Source: JBFLVQ01 sp040758525 (GTDB lineage: Bacteria; Acidobacteriota; Blastocatellia; Chloracidobacteriales; JADJPF01). Taken from it: DNA of 25,891 bases. The position numbers were made by a program, and so were the translations under genes. The notes beneath the pieces are model-generated. The model worked only from the letters and a program-made list of their open reading frames with translations, ran no database searches and was not told the DNA's origin. Location of the stretch: positions 1-25,891 of the forward strand of contig JBFLVQ010000054.1 in the NCBI GenBank assembly GCA_040758525.1, in the 5' to 3' direction. Of this stretch, positions 13,155-25,495 are shown piece by piece. Position 1 is the first letter of the stretch. Every line of letters begins with the position of its first letter.

Positions 13155-16133
13155 TTATGCCTCCTTATTGTTGCGAACTTTGGCTAGGTAACTCACCATG
13201 GAATTTAGGTTCAGCTCTTCTAGTAGTACATAATTACGCACTTCCTTCTTGATTATGCTCACACGACTCTCTGGATCGGCAAGATTACCAAAGACGATGG
13301 CATTTGCCGGGCAACTCTGCTGACAGGCGGGTTGCACCTCACCATCTGTAATATTGCGTTGTTCGTTGCGTGCACGAATCTTTGCAGCTTCAATACGTTG
13401 CACACAAAAGCTGCATTTCTCCATTACTCCCCGTGTACGCACAGTAACATCGGGATTGAGTGCAAGATTGGCAATCGGATCATCATGTGGATACTCAAAC
13501 CAATTGAATCGCCGAGTCTTGATGGCACAGTTATTTTCGCAATAACGCGTTCCCACACAACGGTTGTATACCTGCATATTCAATCCATCGCTGCTATGCA
13601 CGGTGGCAAGCACTGGGCAGACACTTTCACAGCTAGCATTAGTACAGTGCCCACACATCACCGGTTGATAGACGGTCTTAGGGTCAGATGGTTCACCATT
13701 GTAGTAACGGTCTATTCGTAACCAGTGCATTTCACGCTGTCGCTGTACCTCCTCTTTACCAACAACAGGAATATTATTCTCTGCCTGACAGCTAAGCACA
13801 CAAGCTGAACAACCAGTACAAGCATTGAGATCGATGGCCATTCCCCATCTATATTCTGAGCGCGGCTCGGTTGGATTATCGCCCTCTTTACTATTATGTA
13901 GTTGCTTCTCACTCTTATCTGTGTCTGATCTATTGTGCCTGTCGGCCTGTGTTTCCAAAAAAGTAGCTAGAGTAAACTCTTTTATGATCTCTCTATCTTC
14001 TAGAGAATGGTGAATCTGAGTTTTCGCAAGTTTCACTCGCTCTAACGTTTTGACTAATTTGACTGCTTCCCCAGTGTAATGAAATGTTCCCTTGTGGAAG
14101 GTGACAAATGGATAGGCATTGGCTCCCACACGTTCGCTATCCTTGCTATCTCTAGCTTTTCCATAACCAAGTGCGATCGCAATACAACTATCATGTTGCC
14201 CTGGCTGAATATGAATGGGTAGATTGAGCGAACGTTCTCCTTTTAAGACAGTAACTACGCTACCTTCTTCTAGCTGCATCTCTGCTGCGAATTTTGGCGA
14301 GACAGCGGCATAGTTATCCCAAACCGTTTTAGTAATAGGATCCGGCAGTTCCTGCAGCCAGGGATTATTGGCATGTGTACCATCACGTAGCGAGACTTTC
14401 TCATAAAGAACAAGGTTTAATCCATTATTGCTGGCTTGAGTGCAGGCAATTAACCGTGCTACTACCTGCGCTAACTCAGCAAATACTGGTGCTGGTGTCA
14501 CGATCGCCTTCGCATCAGTTACAAATACCCCTGTCTGTAATGTATTATCCCAAAACTCCAAGAAGTTGCTATGACGCGTTTGTTGAGGAAAGAGTTGTTG
14601 GCGCCAATGTTCTTGCAAAACTGTGTAGAAATCACGTTGCTCTCCTTGCCAATGTAATAGACTATCCTGATAATTTCTAGTATTGAAGAGCGGAGCAATC
14701 ATCGGCTGGCTAATACTATAGATTCCCTGTACAGGTTCAGCATCATTCCAAGCTTCTAGGAAATGGGGTTGAGGACAGGCATATTCGGCCTGCGCGGTTG
14801 TTTCATCATGGTAAGGATTAAGTGAGATGGTCAGCGGCACATTGCTCATTGCCAGTTTGAATTCTGCTGGAGCGTAATAATCATAGACTGGATTGACACC
14901 AGAAATGATAAGCGCAGCAATTTTACCTGCCTGCATCTCTGTTATTAGCCTAGCCATATCATGATCATTACCTGCACACTGGTTTGTCGGCTTACTGAGA
15001 TCTACAGTCCGGCGATAATTACCAGCGGCATAATTTATGAAATTGATTAAGTACTGAACATCTGTATCATTAAGCCCACAAACGATCAGTGACTGCCCAC
15101 GCAATTGGTCAATATCTATAGCTAACTGCTCGATCTCTTGACGCAATGCAGGAGTTAATGGGAAGGCCTGGTAATCGGAGAGCGAGAATTGCGATGACAG
15201 ATTAAAACCTGTTTTCTCTGCCACACGTTCTGCCAATAGCAATATTGCAGCGATCATCTCAGTTGTCGAGAGTGTATAACGTTTATCTGCATTGCTGCCT
15301 GTGAGTGAGTAGCTGGACTCAAACTGTATATGGCGAGACATACTATTTTTACCATTGAGTAGATTGCGCGCTAACGAATAGTCCTTGGTAAACTGTACAG
15401 GCGAAAGCCAGCTACCAAGAAAATCGGCGGCAAAACTAATAACCAGCTTTGCCTGCTCAAACCGATAAGAAGGTATTACTGGCTGATTATGTGTACGTTG
15501 ATGCGCCAGGCTAATCGCAGCATAGGAGACCGGTTGATATACAATATGCTCGCTGTCAGCAAAACCGCTTAAGAATGAATTGATCACACGTAGGGAAGCA
15601 GGACCACTAATTGGGCCGGTGAGCAGACGCACAGCCCCACCAGTGTGGGCAATCTGGGTTAATTGCGCACTGATATTGTGATCAACTTCAGACCAGGAAG
15701 CCTCAGTATATTTGATGCGTGGTTTTTTCAATCGACTCGAATCATAAAGACCAAACATCATTGCATGAGCCACTGGGCAGAGCCCTCCACGGTTGAGTGG
15801 ATGGTCTGGATTGCCTTCTAACTTGATCGGCCTGCCATCACGCACTTTAGCCAGTACTCCACAATTGGCGCTACAACCGCCACAAGTAGTCGCATACCAA
15901 TTGGCCACGCCTGGGATCATCTCCACAGGTTGATTTACATAGGTGATAATCTTCTGTTCAGGCGCACGGCAACTAGTTAGTAAGGCTGTGGCAGAGAACC
16001 CTAACAATTTAATAAAAGAACGGCGTGTAACTCCTAGTTGAATAGGAACAGGAAACTCATCTTTGGCCTGTTCTAATAACTCTGGATCGCTCTGGTACTG
16101 TTCTAAACTCTGCCAATATTCGACCCGCTTCAT
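13155..16133 (-). CDS. actB: Alternative complex III fused molybdopterin-like/iron-sulfur subunit ActB
   Basis: A 992-aa fusion of a molybdopterin-oxidoreductase-like domain (about 75-720) and a four-cluster ferredoxin domain (about 765-970). An ATG preceded by GAGGAGGAGG was chosen over a TTG 11 codons earlier. The N-terminus has a Tat motif TRRSFIK (R37, R38) followed by LLTSC (C55), a lipobox-like site, so the subunit should be exported folded and may be lipid-anchored. C84-x2-C87-x3-C91-x27-C119 still looks like an iron-sulfur motif. The C-terminal half has CTGCSACVLSC, CGHCTNASCESVCP, CVGTRYCENNC followed by AIK (usually PYK), and CSFC...CQQSCP. It carries electrons from ActC toward ActA/ActE. 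Confidence 0.93.
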   Translation of the reverse strand: MKRVEYWQSLEQYQSDPELLEQAKDEFPVPIQLGVTRRSFIKLLGFSATALLTSCRAPEQKIITYVNQPVEMIPGVANWYATTCGGCSANCGVLAKVRDGRPIKLEGNPDHPLNRGGLCPVAHAMMFGLYDSSRLKKPRIKYTEASWSEVDHNISAQLTQIAHTGGAVRLLTGPISGPASLRVINSFLSGFADSEHIVYQPVSYAAISLAHQRTHNQPVIPSYRFEQAKLVISFAADFLGSWLSPVQFTKDYSLARNLLNGKNSMSRHIQFESSYSLTGSNADKRYTLSTTEMIAAILLLAERVAEKTGFNLSSQFSLSDYQAFPLTPALRQEIEQLAIDIDQLRGQSLIVCGLNDTDVQYLINFINYAAGNYRRTVDLSKPTNQCAGNDHDMARLITEMQAGKIAALIISGVNPVYDYYAPAEFKLAMSNVPLTISLNPYHDETTAQAEYACPQPHFLEAWNDAEPVQGIYSISQPMIAPLFNTRNYQDSLLHWQGEQRDFYTVLQEHWRQQLFPQQTRHSNFLEFWDNTLQTGVFVTDAKAIVTPAPVFAELAQVVARLIACTQASNNGLNLVLYEKVSLRDGTHANNPWLQELPDPITKTVWDNYAAVSPKFAAEMQLEEGSVVTVLKGERSLNLPIHIQPGQHDSCIAIALGYGKARDSKDSERVGANAYPFVTFHKGTFHYTGEAVKLVKTLERVKLAKTQIHHSLEDREIIKEFTLATFLETQADRHNRSDTDKSEKQLHNSKEGDNPTEPRSEYRWGMAIDLNACTGCSACVLSCQAENNIPVVGKEEVQRQREMHWLRIDRYYNGEPSDPKTVYQPVMCGHCTNASCESVCPVLATVHSSDGLNMQVYNRCVGTRYCENNCAIKTRRFNWFEYPHDDPIANLALNPDVTVRTRGVMEKCSFCVQRIEAAKIRARNEQRNITDGEVQPACQQSCPANAIVFGNLADPESRVSIIKKEVRNYVLLEELNLNSMVSYLAKVRNNKEA

Positions 16134-16144
16134 AAACCTCCTCC

Positions 16145-16726
16145 TCAATGGTGACAGACCGAGCAATCGGTAGATGCCTGCAGTTTTACTCTCGCCGGAC
16201 TGTTGGATAAGACAGGCTTCCCTGCGCTATCGAGTGTTACATCACGATGAGTACGGTGACAGCTTATACACATACCCATTGATAGGGTGTTTGCTTGCGC
16301 AATGCGATCCATAGTCTCTACTGGTCCATGACATTGCTGGCATTTCATTCCGGCATTGACATGGCGACTATGGTTGAAGACAACATGATTGGGCAGATTA
16401 TGTACTTTTACCCATTCGATCGGCTGATTCTCTACATAGCTGGCACTCAATTTTTGAATTTCCGGAGAATCTTTCTTTATTTGCGAATGGCAATTTAAGC
16501 AGACCGATGTAGCAGGCAAGCCGGCTAGCTTAGATTTCTCCGCAGCAGAATGACAGTATAGGCAACTGATCTGGTTGTCACCTGCATGCAGTTTATGCGA
16601 GAAATTGATCGGTTGCACTGGTGCATAACCCTGCTGATTGCCTAGCCAGCGAAATATTGCGCCTTCCGCAAAAATTCCCGATAAAACCAATGTAACCAAG
16701 ATCGAAAGGAGTTTAAATGTTCTCAT
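16145..16726 (-). CDS. actA: Alternative complex III pentahaem cytochrome c ActA
   Basis: A 193-aa periplasmic multihaem cytochrome with five CxxCH sites: CLYCH (55), CLNCH (76), CQQCH (129), CISCH (153) and CSVCH (188). The N-terminal hydrophobic segment (about 4-22) is a signal or anchor. Extra His residues in NFSHKLHAG and FNHSRHVNAG suit bis-His haem ligation, as known for ActA. The ATG at 16726 has GAGGTGA five bases before it and lies five bases past the narI stop; a GTG three codons earlier, overlapping narI, is also possible. As the first act gene it follows narI with no room for a separate promoter or terminator. Confidence 0.92.
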   Translation of the reverse strand: MRTFKLLSILVTLVLSGIFAEGAIFRWLGNQQGYAPVQPINFSHKLHAGDNQISCLYCHSAAEKSKLAGLPATSVCLNCHSQIKKDSPEIQKLSASYVENQPIEWVKVHNLPNHVVFNHSRHVNAGMKCQQCHGPVETMDRIAQANTLSMGMCISCHRTHRDVTLDSAGKPVLSNSPARVKLQASTDCSVCHH

Positions 16727-16731
16727 AATGC

Positions 16732-17493
16732 TCACCTCGTATAGGCAGGCTTGCTCACATCGACCTTTTCTCGTACGGACTGCTCAGTCGCTACTGGCTG
16801 TGGTCTGGTTTTCGCATTTACTCGCCGACGCGGACGATTCCAGATTACTACCTGAAAGGGACGCCAGAGATAATGGATCGGTACTACCAGCATATGCACC
16901 AAGCGTGAAAATGGAAATACTGCAATAAGCAGATAGGCATTAATAATATGTAGTTTGATCGACCAAGGGAGCGGTGTGATATTTACTAGATCGGGTTTCA
17001 AGGTAAAGAGTGAATAGAGATAAGGCACGGCAGTAGCTGCATACCAGGATGAGCCCCAACGGTAGAATATTGCTGTATAGACTCCCAATGCTACCTGACT
17101 GAGCAACAGCAGTAAGAGCACAATATCGAGCGCAGAAGTAACTACACGTATACGTGGTGAAGTGATACGACGAATGATCAGACTAACTAACCCGATCAGA
17201 GAGAGCAGTCCAAATAGCAAGCCTGTGCTCTCCAATATATATAGTCGCCAGGGTACACCATTAAACGCCAGTACCTGTTTAGGAAAAAGAATGCCTATGC
17301 AGTGGCCCATAAGCACTGCCATAATACCGTAATGCCAGGGTACCGAACCATAGAAGAGTTCTTTCCCTTCCAAGAATTGTGAAGAGAGACTGGTATAAGT
17401 GAACCCACGTTGTCGGTAGCGCTGTACTGTTACCACAACTGCCAGCGTAAGCGCAGCATAAGGGAAGATAACAAATAATAGATAGTCAAACAT
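16732..17493 (-). CDS. narI: Respiratory nitrate reductase gamma subunit (cytochrome b) NarI
   Basis: A 253-aa membrane cytochrome b with five helices. The four haem b ligands are in place: H54 (VPWHYG), H64 (LMGHCIG), H182 (IKLHII) and H200 (SRLVHML), matching the E. coli NarI pattern of H56, H66, H187 and H205. It oxidises quinol at the periplasmic side and passes electrons to NarH. The ATG at 17493 is chosen because family members begin at this MFDYLLF helix; it overlaps the narJ stop by eight bases. A 30-base upstream extension is open but unsupported. The C-terminal tail (about 215-253) is longer than in E. coli and is basic, of unknown role. Confidence 0.95.
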   Translation of the reverse strand: MFDYLLFVIFPYAALTLAVVVTVQRYRQRGFTYTSLSSQFLEGKELFYGSVPWHYGIMAVLMGHCIGILFPKQVLAFNGVPWRLYILESTGLLFGLLSLIGLVSLIIRRITSPRIRVVTSALDIVLLLLLLSQVALGVYTAIFYRWGSSWYAATAVPYLYSLFTLKPDLVNITPLPWSIKLHIINAYLLIAVFPFSRLVHMLVVPIHYLWRPFQVVIWNRPRRRVNAKTRPQPVATEQSVREKVDVSKPAYTR

Positions 17494-18046
17494 AGAACTC
17501 TCTTTCCTGCACAATCGCATCATTAACCATAGTTGTGCAACTTGCTAGCTCTATCGATAATGCCATAACAGTAATTTTCAATAGTTCGCAATATGGGTTT
17601 TCATTTTGACCTGCTGCATCGATCATTTTGTTTAGTGCTGGCAGCAGACATTCACGAATAAGATCAGAGCGAAACTCGTTCTCAGGTAATTTTGTTAGCA
17701 ATCGCAGCAAAATCGGTAGATAGTCTGGCAGTTGTCCATCTTGTTCTACTTGATAGGTAATTTCGGTTTCTCGTAGCTTTGCCAAGAATATCCCACGTTT
17801 ATAATTTTCACCAAAAAGATGATAACCAATCTCCAGTGCACAGATCGGATTGAGATCAAAGGTCTGTGTATAATACTCTTGAGCAGTTACTAGTGAGAGT
17901 GCACACAACTGCTGGGAGTATTCACGGTAACTGAGTAATAGTTCTGGGTACTTACTCTCAATAAGTTGAGTGCTGTTGTCCAACTGCACTACCCAATCCT
18001 TATCAGGGTATTCAAATAGATTGGCTAAGACTTCATAAATATGCAT
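17486..18046 (-). CDS. narJ: Nitrate reductase assembly chaperone NarJ
   Basis: A 186-aa all-helical protein of the TorD/NarJ chaperone family. The conserved region is seen in PICALEIGYHLFGENYKRGI followed by FLAKL and, later, LPDYLPILLRLLTKLPENEF. NarJ binds apo-NarG, helps cofactor insertion and controls membrane docking, and is not part of the final enzyme. GGAAGG lies about six bases before the ATG, 22 bases after narH; its stop overlaps narI. Somewhat shorter than E. coli NarJ, within the family range. Confidence 0.92.
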   Translation of the reverse strand: MHIYEVLANLFEYPDKDWVVQLDNSTQLIESKYPELLLSYREYSQQLCALSLVTAQEYYTQTFDLNPICALEIGYHLFGENYKRGIFLAKLRETEITYQVEQDGQLPDYLPILLRLLTKLPENEFRSDLIRECLLPALNKMIDAAGQNENPYCELLKITVMALSIELASCTTMVNDAIVQEREFYV

Positions 18047-18068
18047 AGTGCCTTCCTATCGTGACTGG

Positions 18069-19562
18069 TTAAGCACCTCGTATAGGTTTATCGCAAAAGC
18101 CGAAACCTGCTTCGCCTTTCTCGGCCCATAGATCGTCATTAAGCATTTGTAATGCCTCTTCTCGATGCAGAGGTGGAATTACACAACGCTCCTCAAGTGT
18201 AGGCAATGAAGTGAGTCGATAGATCTGTTCAGCAACATCTTGGCAGAGTTCAGTCTGTTCAAATGCTCGTTTCACGGTGGCCTCATCAACATCACCAACC
18301 GTCTCCATTCTTTTAAAGAGGCGAATGGCATATTGCCGTTTTAATGCCATTTGCACAGGCTCAAGATTACCTGCAGAGAAGAGTTGTGCCATATATGAGA
18401 TGGGTAGTCTCGCCTTATCAATAGGACTAAAGATCTCTTTCTCTGAACTATCATAAAGTCCATCATCTACTCTCGCCATCACTGGTAATAATGGTGGCAC
18501 ATAGAAGAGCATAGGCACAGTGCGGAACTCAGGGTGCAATGGTAGTGCCATTCGCCACTCTTTAACATACTTGTAGACGGGAGAACGCTCTGCGGCTTCT
18601 AAGGTCTGTTCATCAATACCATTTTCTAACGCATTGGCTCGTACTAAGGGATCAAATGGATCTAGAATGATCTCCCTTTGTGCTGCTACTAATCTCTCTG
18701 TGGGGGCATTGAAGGTTTCCACTAAACGATCTGCATCATAAAGGAGTGCTCCCAGATAACGTATGCGTCCGGTGCAAGAGTGAAAACAGGCTGGTGCTTG
18801 TCCACTCTCCAAACGTGGAAAACAGAGAATACATTTTTCCGATTTGCCTGTAGACCAATTATAGAAGGTCTTTTTGTAAGGACAGGCAGTTACACACATA
18901 CGCCAGCCGCGGCATTTTTCCTGATTGATTAACACAATGCCATCTTCGCCCCGTTTATAAAAGGCACCCGAAGGGCAAGCTGCCACACAACCTGGGTTTA
19001 AGCAATGATTGCAAATACGTGGTAGATAAAAGAAGACCAGACGTTCTATCTCAAACAGTTCTGCACGCTCAGCCTCGCTAAGCACCGCGAGATTGGGATC
19101 GTTGGCTGCGTAGATTGGTGAGCCTCCTAGATCATCATCCCAGTTGGGACCAGTTTTTATATCTATATGCTGACCTGTCACCATTGAGATCGGTCTGGCG
19201 GTAGGTTGATCTGCTCCTTCTCGTGCATTAAATAGATCTTCATACTTATAGGTCCAAGGCTCATAATAATCATCCATATTTGGCATATATGGATTATGGA
19301 AGATATTAAGCACTCGTAATGATCTACGTCCCATCTTCAATTGAGTGTCACTGCTACGTTGTTCCCAACCACCTTTGTATTTCTCCTGATCTTCCCAAGC
19401 GATCGGATAGCCAGTACCTGGCTTGGTCTCAACATTGTTCCACCACATATACTCAGCACCTTTGCGATCGGTCCAAATGTTCTTGCAAGCGACCGAGCAG
19501 GTGTGGCAACCAATACATTTATCCAGATGAAAGACCATTGATATTTGTAGGCGAACATCCAT
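18069..19562 (-). CDS. narH: Respiratory nitrate reductase beta subunit NarH
   Basis: A 497-aa iron-sulfur subunit carrying four clusters. Cys sets are C16/C19/C22/C26, C184/C187/C192/C196, C217/W220/C223/C227 and C244/C247/C259/C263. Trp in CRGWRMC (W220) in place of a Cys marks the [3Fe-4S] cluster, as in E. coli NarH. It carries electrons from the NarI haems to NarG at the cytoplasmic face. AGGAGG lies seven bases before the ATG and overlaps the narG stop; the gap is ten bases. All cluster ligands are present, so the subunit should be functional. Confidence 0.96.
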   Translation of the reverse strand: MDVRLQISMVFHLDKCIGCHTCSVACKNIWTDRKGAEYMWWNNVETKPGTGYPIAWEDQEKYKGGWEQRSSDTQLKMGRRSLRVLNIFHNPYMPNMDDYYEPWTYKYEDLFNAREGADQPTARPISMVTGQHIDIKTGPNWDDDLGGSPIYAANDPNLAVLSEAERAELFEIERLVFFYLPRICNHCLNPGCVAACPSGAFYKRGEDGIVLINQEKCRGWRMCVTACPYKKTFYNWSTGKSEKCILCFPRLESGQAPACFHSCTGRIRYLGALLYDADRLVETFNAPTERLVAAQREIILDPFDPLVRANALENGIDEQTLEAAERSPVYKYVKEWRMALPLHPEFRTVPMLFYVPPLLPVMARVDDGLYDSSEKEIFSPIDKARLPISYMAQLFSAGNLEPVQMALKRQYAIRLFKRMETVGDVDEATVKRAFEQTELCQDVAEQIYRLTSLPTLEERCVIPPLHREEALQMLNDDLWAEKGEAGFGFCDKPIRGA

Positions 19563-19572
19563 AATTAGCCTC

Positions 19573-23225
<3,653 letters not shown>

Positions 23226-23229
<4 letters not shown>

Positions 23230-24086
23230 TCTCTTCTCCTTCGCACTATACTATCTCTTACTCCGCGCAATCTCTTTTTCCAGAGTTGATTTGTCGCAAC
23301 TAACGCCAGTGCTAGCAGGCCAAAACCTAAGAGTGGAAAGAATGGATCGCTAAGCAAACCCTTTGTCACTGTCCTAGAGGCATTTTTGTGTGCTTGAAAG
23401 AGCGCAAATAGTTGTACGATCTCTTCATCTGTTAGTGGCTGGGTCGCAAACATACTTTTCATCGTGGGGAAGTTGGGATTCTGTAGAATAGAAATTAGTT
23501 CTGGATCGTGGAACTTCACATTTACTCCAGTTAAATCTGGACCTAATGTGCCTCCACCCAATATCCCCAATCCTTCAATGTGATGACAAGAGGCACAAGC
23601 TGTACCACCATTCTTAAGTTTGGCTTGACCGGTGAAGATATTTAACCCACCTCCCGCATCAGTGGGCATGATGTTACGACTAAGAGTTGCTCCTGTAGGA
23701 ATAAACTGTTTGCCTTTACTGGAGAGATCTTCAATCAATGCCAGGATCAGGTCGATCTGAGTCGGAGTAAGTGTTTGATCTGGCATCACCTCTGGGGCGT
23801 ACCTATTAAACAGTTGGACAGCGGTGGGATCACCTTTTCGTTTTAGCTGCTCAGGGCTAATAATAAACGTTTGTAACCACTCTTTAGTGCGCCGCTCGGT
23901 TACTCCCTTTAGATCTGGACCACGTTTGTTGCTACCACCACCAATGTTATGACAACTATAACATTTCTTCTCAAAATCAAGCGCAGCACTCTGTGGCGGC
24001 TGTCCGGAAATTATTTCCGTGACGGTAAACAAGACCAATATGTATACCCCAATTACAATGAGCTTACTGATTATCTTAATTATCAT
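23226..24086 (-). CDS. narC: Membrane-bound dihaem cytochrome c, NarC-like
   Basis: A 286-aa cytochrome with two haem c sites, CYSCH (C42, C45, H46) and CASCH (C164, C167, H168), each followed by the RGPDL or LGPDL loop of class-I domains; likely axial Met residues are M101 (EVMPDQ) and one of the Met in PTMKSMF near 209-212. It has an N-terminal signal/anchor (about 3-27) and a C-terminal membrane helix (249-266) with a basic tail. A dihaem cytochrome c gene just before narG is known from the narCGHJI operon of Thermus thermophilus, whence the name; orthology is inferred. The ATG at 24086 was chosen because the signal starts there; a TTG at 24113 and an ATG at 24107 are open. It overlaps narG by four bases. 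Confidence 0.85.
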
Positions 24087-24415
24087 AAGACACCACCGTG
24101 GTGCCATTATCAACGCATCGGCAAGAATGCTTCTGTGTAGCGATCTTGGCTACAGTCTGAGCAAATTGGCAAGCCCTATAAATGATCGCAATAATGGCAT
24201 AATACGCGGTTTTCGAGAAAATAATTAAAACCTCCTAGAGAATATCTAGGCCCTCAATATTACTTTTTTAACAGACTTGAACAATGATTAGGTCACATCA
24301 TTTAAATGATTAAGTTAATCAGTGTGATCAATTATCAAGAGTCACCACGAGTGAGAATTGTAAGAATCATAGAAAGTGCTGCTAATAAACAACTAACGTT
24401 AGTTAAACCGCGTCG
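24087..24415 (-). promoter_or_regulatory. Upstream region of the nar-act genes
   Basis: A 329-base non-coding gap between narC and a divergent small ORF, expected to hold the promoter of the respiratory unit. It contains a palindrome CACCAC-C-GTGGTG (24091-24103) overlapping the narC ribosome-binding position, a CCTAGA/TCTAGG hairpin (24234-24250), and a dense palindrome cluster at 24297-24338. I could not assign -35/-10 boxes with confidence. Confidence 0.6.
24297..24338. promoter_or_regulatory. Cluster of overlapping TGAT/ATCA palindromes
   Basis: ATCATTTAAATGAT (24297-24310) is a perfect palindrome. It overlaps TGATTAA-G-TTAATCA (24307-24321), with 7-bp arms. GTGAT-CAATT-ATCAA follows at 24324-24338, close to the FNR/Dnr consensus TTGAT-N4-ATCAA but with a five-base spacer. 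These are candidate sites for a CRP/FNR-family or other dimeric regulator of nar-act. Confidence 0.5.
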
Positions 24416-24730
24416 ATGATAATCATCTATAGGGTCGTCGTGAATTTAGAGATCAAAGGAATAAGAATAGTTCAGCGCGCTCGCCTTATCCCACAAGTCG
24501 AATTCAAACGATCTTCAGACACTAACACAAAGCCTGCGCGAGAAGTGTGGCCAATGCAGACTCCAAAGCTAGCAGGAGCCGTTCCCGAAGATACTGATGT
24601 CGCCTATCATCAATCAGATTTCATAGTAATAGTATCTATGAAAGCTGATGAGCATGACAACGAACTACTTTTAGAACTAAAAAATCGTCTGGATGAGATA
24701 CCAAAATGGCTGGTAACAGGAAAAAAGTGA
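24416..24730 (+). CDS. Hypothetical protein, 104 aa
   Basis: Not recognised. The ORF starts MIIIYRVVVNLEIKGIRIVQ, has a Pro/Thr-containing middle (EVWPMQTPKLAGAVPEDTD), a strand-like segment DFIVIVSMKADEH and a charged C-terminal helix (LLLELKNRLDEIPKWLV). The pattern of hydrophobic strands plus a closing helix looks like a small folded domain, which supports coding. No signal peptide. No Shine-Dalgarno sequence is visible before the ATG, so the true start is uncertain. Divergent from narC across the palindrome cluster, so the two may share control. Confidence 0.45.
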   Translation: MIIIYRVVVNLEIKGIRIVQRARLIPQVEFKRSSDTNTKPAREVWPMQTPKLAGAVPEDTDVAYHQSDFIVIVSMKADEHDNELLLELKNRLDEIPKWLVTGKK

Positions 24731-24805
24731 AGCACACTATCCTGTGAGTGCATCTAAAAGTACTCAGATTTTTGCTATCACCATTGTGGAGATAGCAATT
24801 GCTGT

Positions 24806-25495
24806 TCACCTTGTTCCCATCGCCTTACTAGAATGGGCGATGGTTTGGTTGGAGGGTATACTGTTAAATATTTTATTAATCGAATCCTGTTCAACCCCTA
24901 TAAGGAAGCTTGAAGGAAGGTTGACAATAAATGGTGACGATTCTAATCTGTACCACTTCTCACCTCGCTTAGCAGCACACATCCCTTGACTGATTCTACA
25001 AGTTACCGTGGCCGGCAAATTTGCTGGCCATTGGAAATCCCCCAAAATCTCATAATATGTGTACTCGTGGTTCTTTCCCTCACGCCCTGTAGATAATTTT
25101 TGTCCCGCCAGTAGTAAATGGATATTATGTTTTGAGGGTCCTACACCCTTGTAAGCACGACCTCCTGGCCACTCCATACGTTTAAGCGTTATCCATTTAC
25201 CAGATTCTGGGTCTTGCACCTGTAGGCGCACTGATTCGAAATAGCCAATAAAGTAGTTACAATATTCCAGATCATAGTTTGTTCCATTACGAATAAGACA
25301 ATAGATCGTTGCATCCTTGTCACACCACCAAGCAGAAAATTGCAGACCATGAGCTAGAGGTCCCCATTGAAGTTTTTCTGGTTTACAGATATCATCTTTT
25401 TCTTTGGCGAGAATAGCCGTATAGTTACCAGCCCATATCCATAGAAAAACCAGTAGTAAGATGGATAAAGTAGTAAACCTCTTATTCATAAGCAA
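24806..25495 (-). CDS. Secreted protein of unknown function
   Basis: A 229-aa protein with an N-terminal signal peptide: basic NKR, hydrophobic LSILLLVFLWIWAG, likely cleavage after AILA. The mature part is rich in Trp, Tyr and Gly and has six Cys (for example DICKP, AWWCDKD, IYCLI, EYCNYF, VTCRISQGMC), suggesting disulfides in the periplasm. LQWGPLAHGLQFSAWW, a later SVRLQVQDPESGKWITLK and WPANLPATVTCRI look like beta strands of an immunoglobulin-like or similar fold; no family is recognised. The start may be TTG at 25495 (AAGGG six bases before) or ATG at 25489. No link to nitrate respiration is evident. Confidence 0.65.
   Translation of the reverse strand: MLMNKRFTTLSILLLVFLWIWAGNYTAILAKEKDDICKPEKLQWGPLAHGLQFSAWWCDKDATIYCLIRNGTNYDLEYCNYFIGYFESVRLQVQDPESGKWITLKRMEWPGGRAYKGVGPSKHNIHLLLAGQKLSTGREGKNHEYTYYEILGDFQWPANLPATVTCRISQGMCAAKRGEKWYRLESSPFIVNLPSSFLIGVEQDSINKIFNSIPSNQTIAHSSKAMGTR

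Noticed and set aside
24324..24338. Canonical FNR site upstream of narC
   Set aside because: The half-sites GTGAT and ATCAA are separated by five bases instead of four, so it was kept only as part of a palindrome cluster and not called an FNR box.
24817..24843. CCATCGCC/GGCGATGG stem as a terminator of the secreted-protein gene
   Set aside because: It lies inside the coding frame before the stop at 24806, with an 11-base loop and no T-tract in either direction.
24744..24989. 81-aa plus-strand ORF
   Set aside because: It lies entirely over the 3' end of the minus-strand secreted-protein gene and has no supporting start signal.
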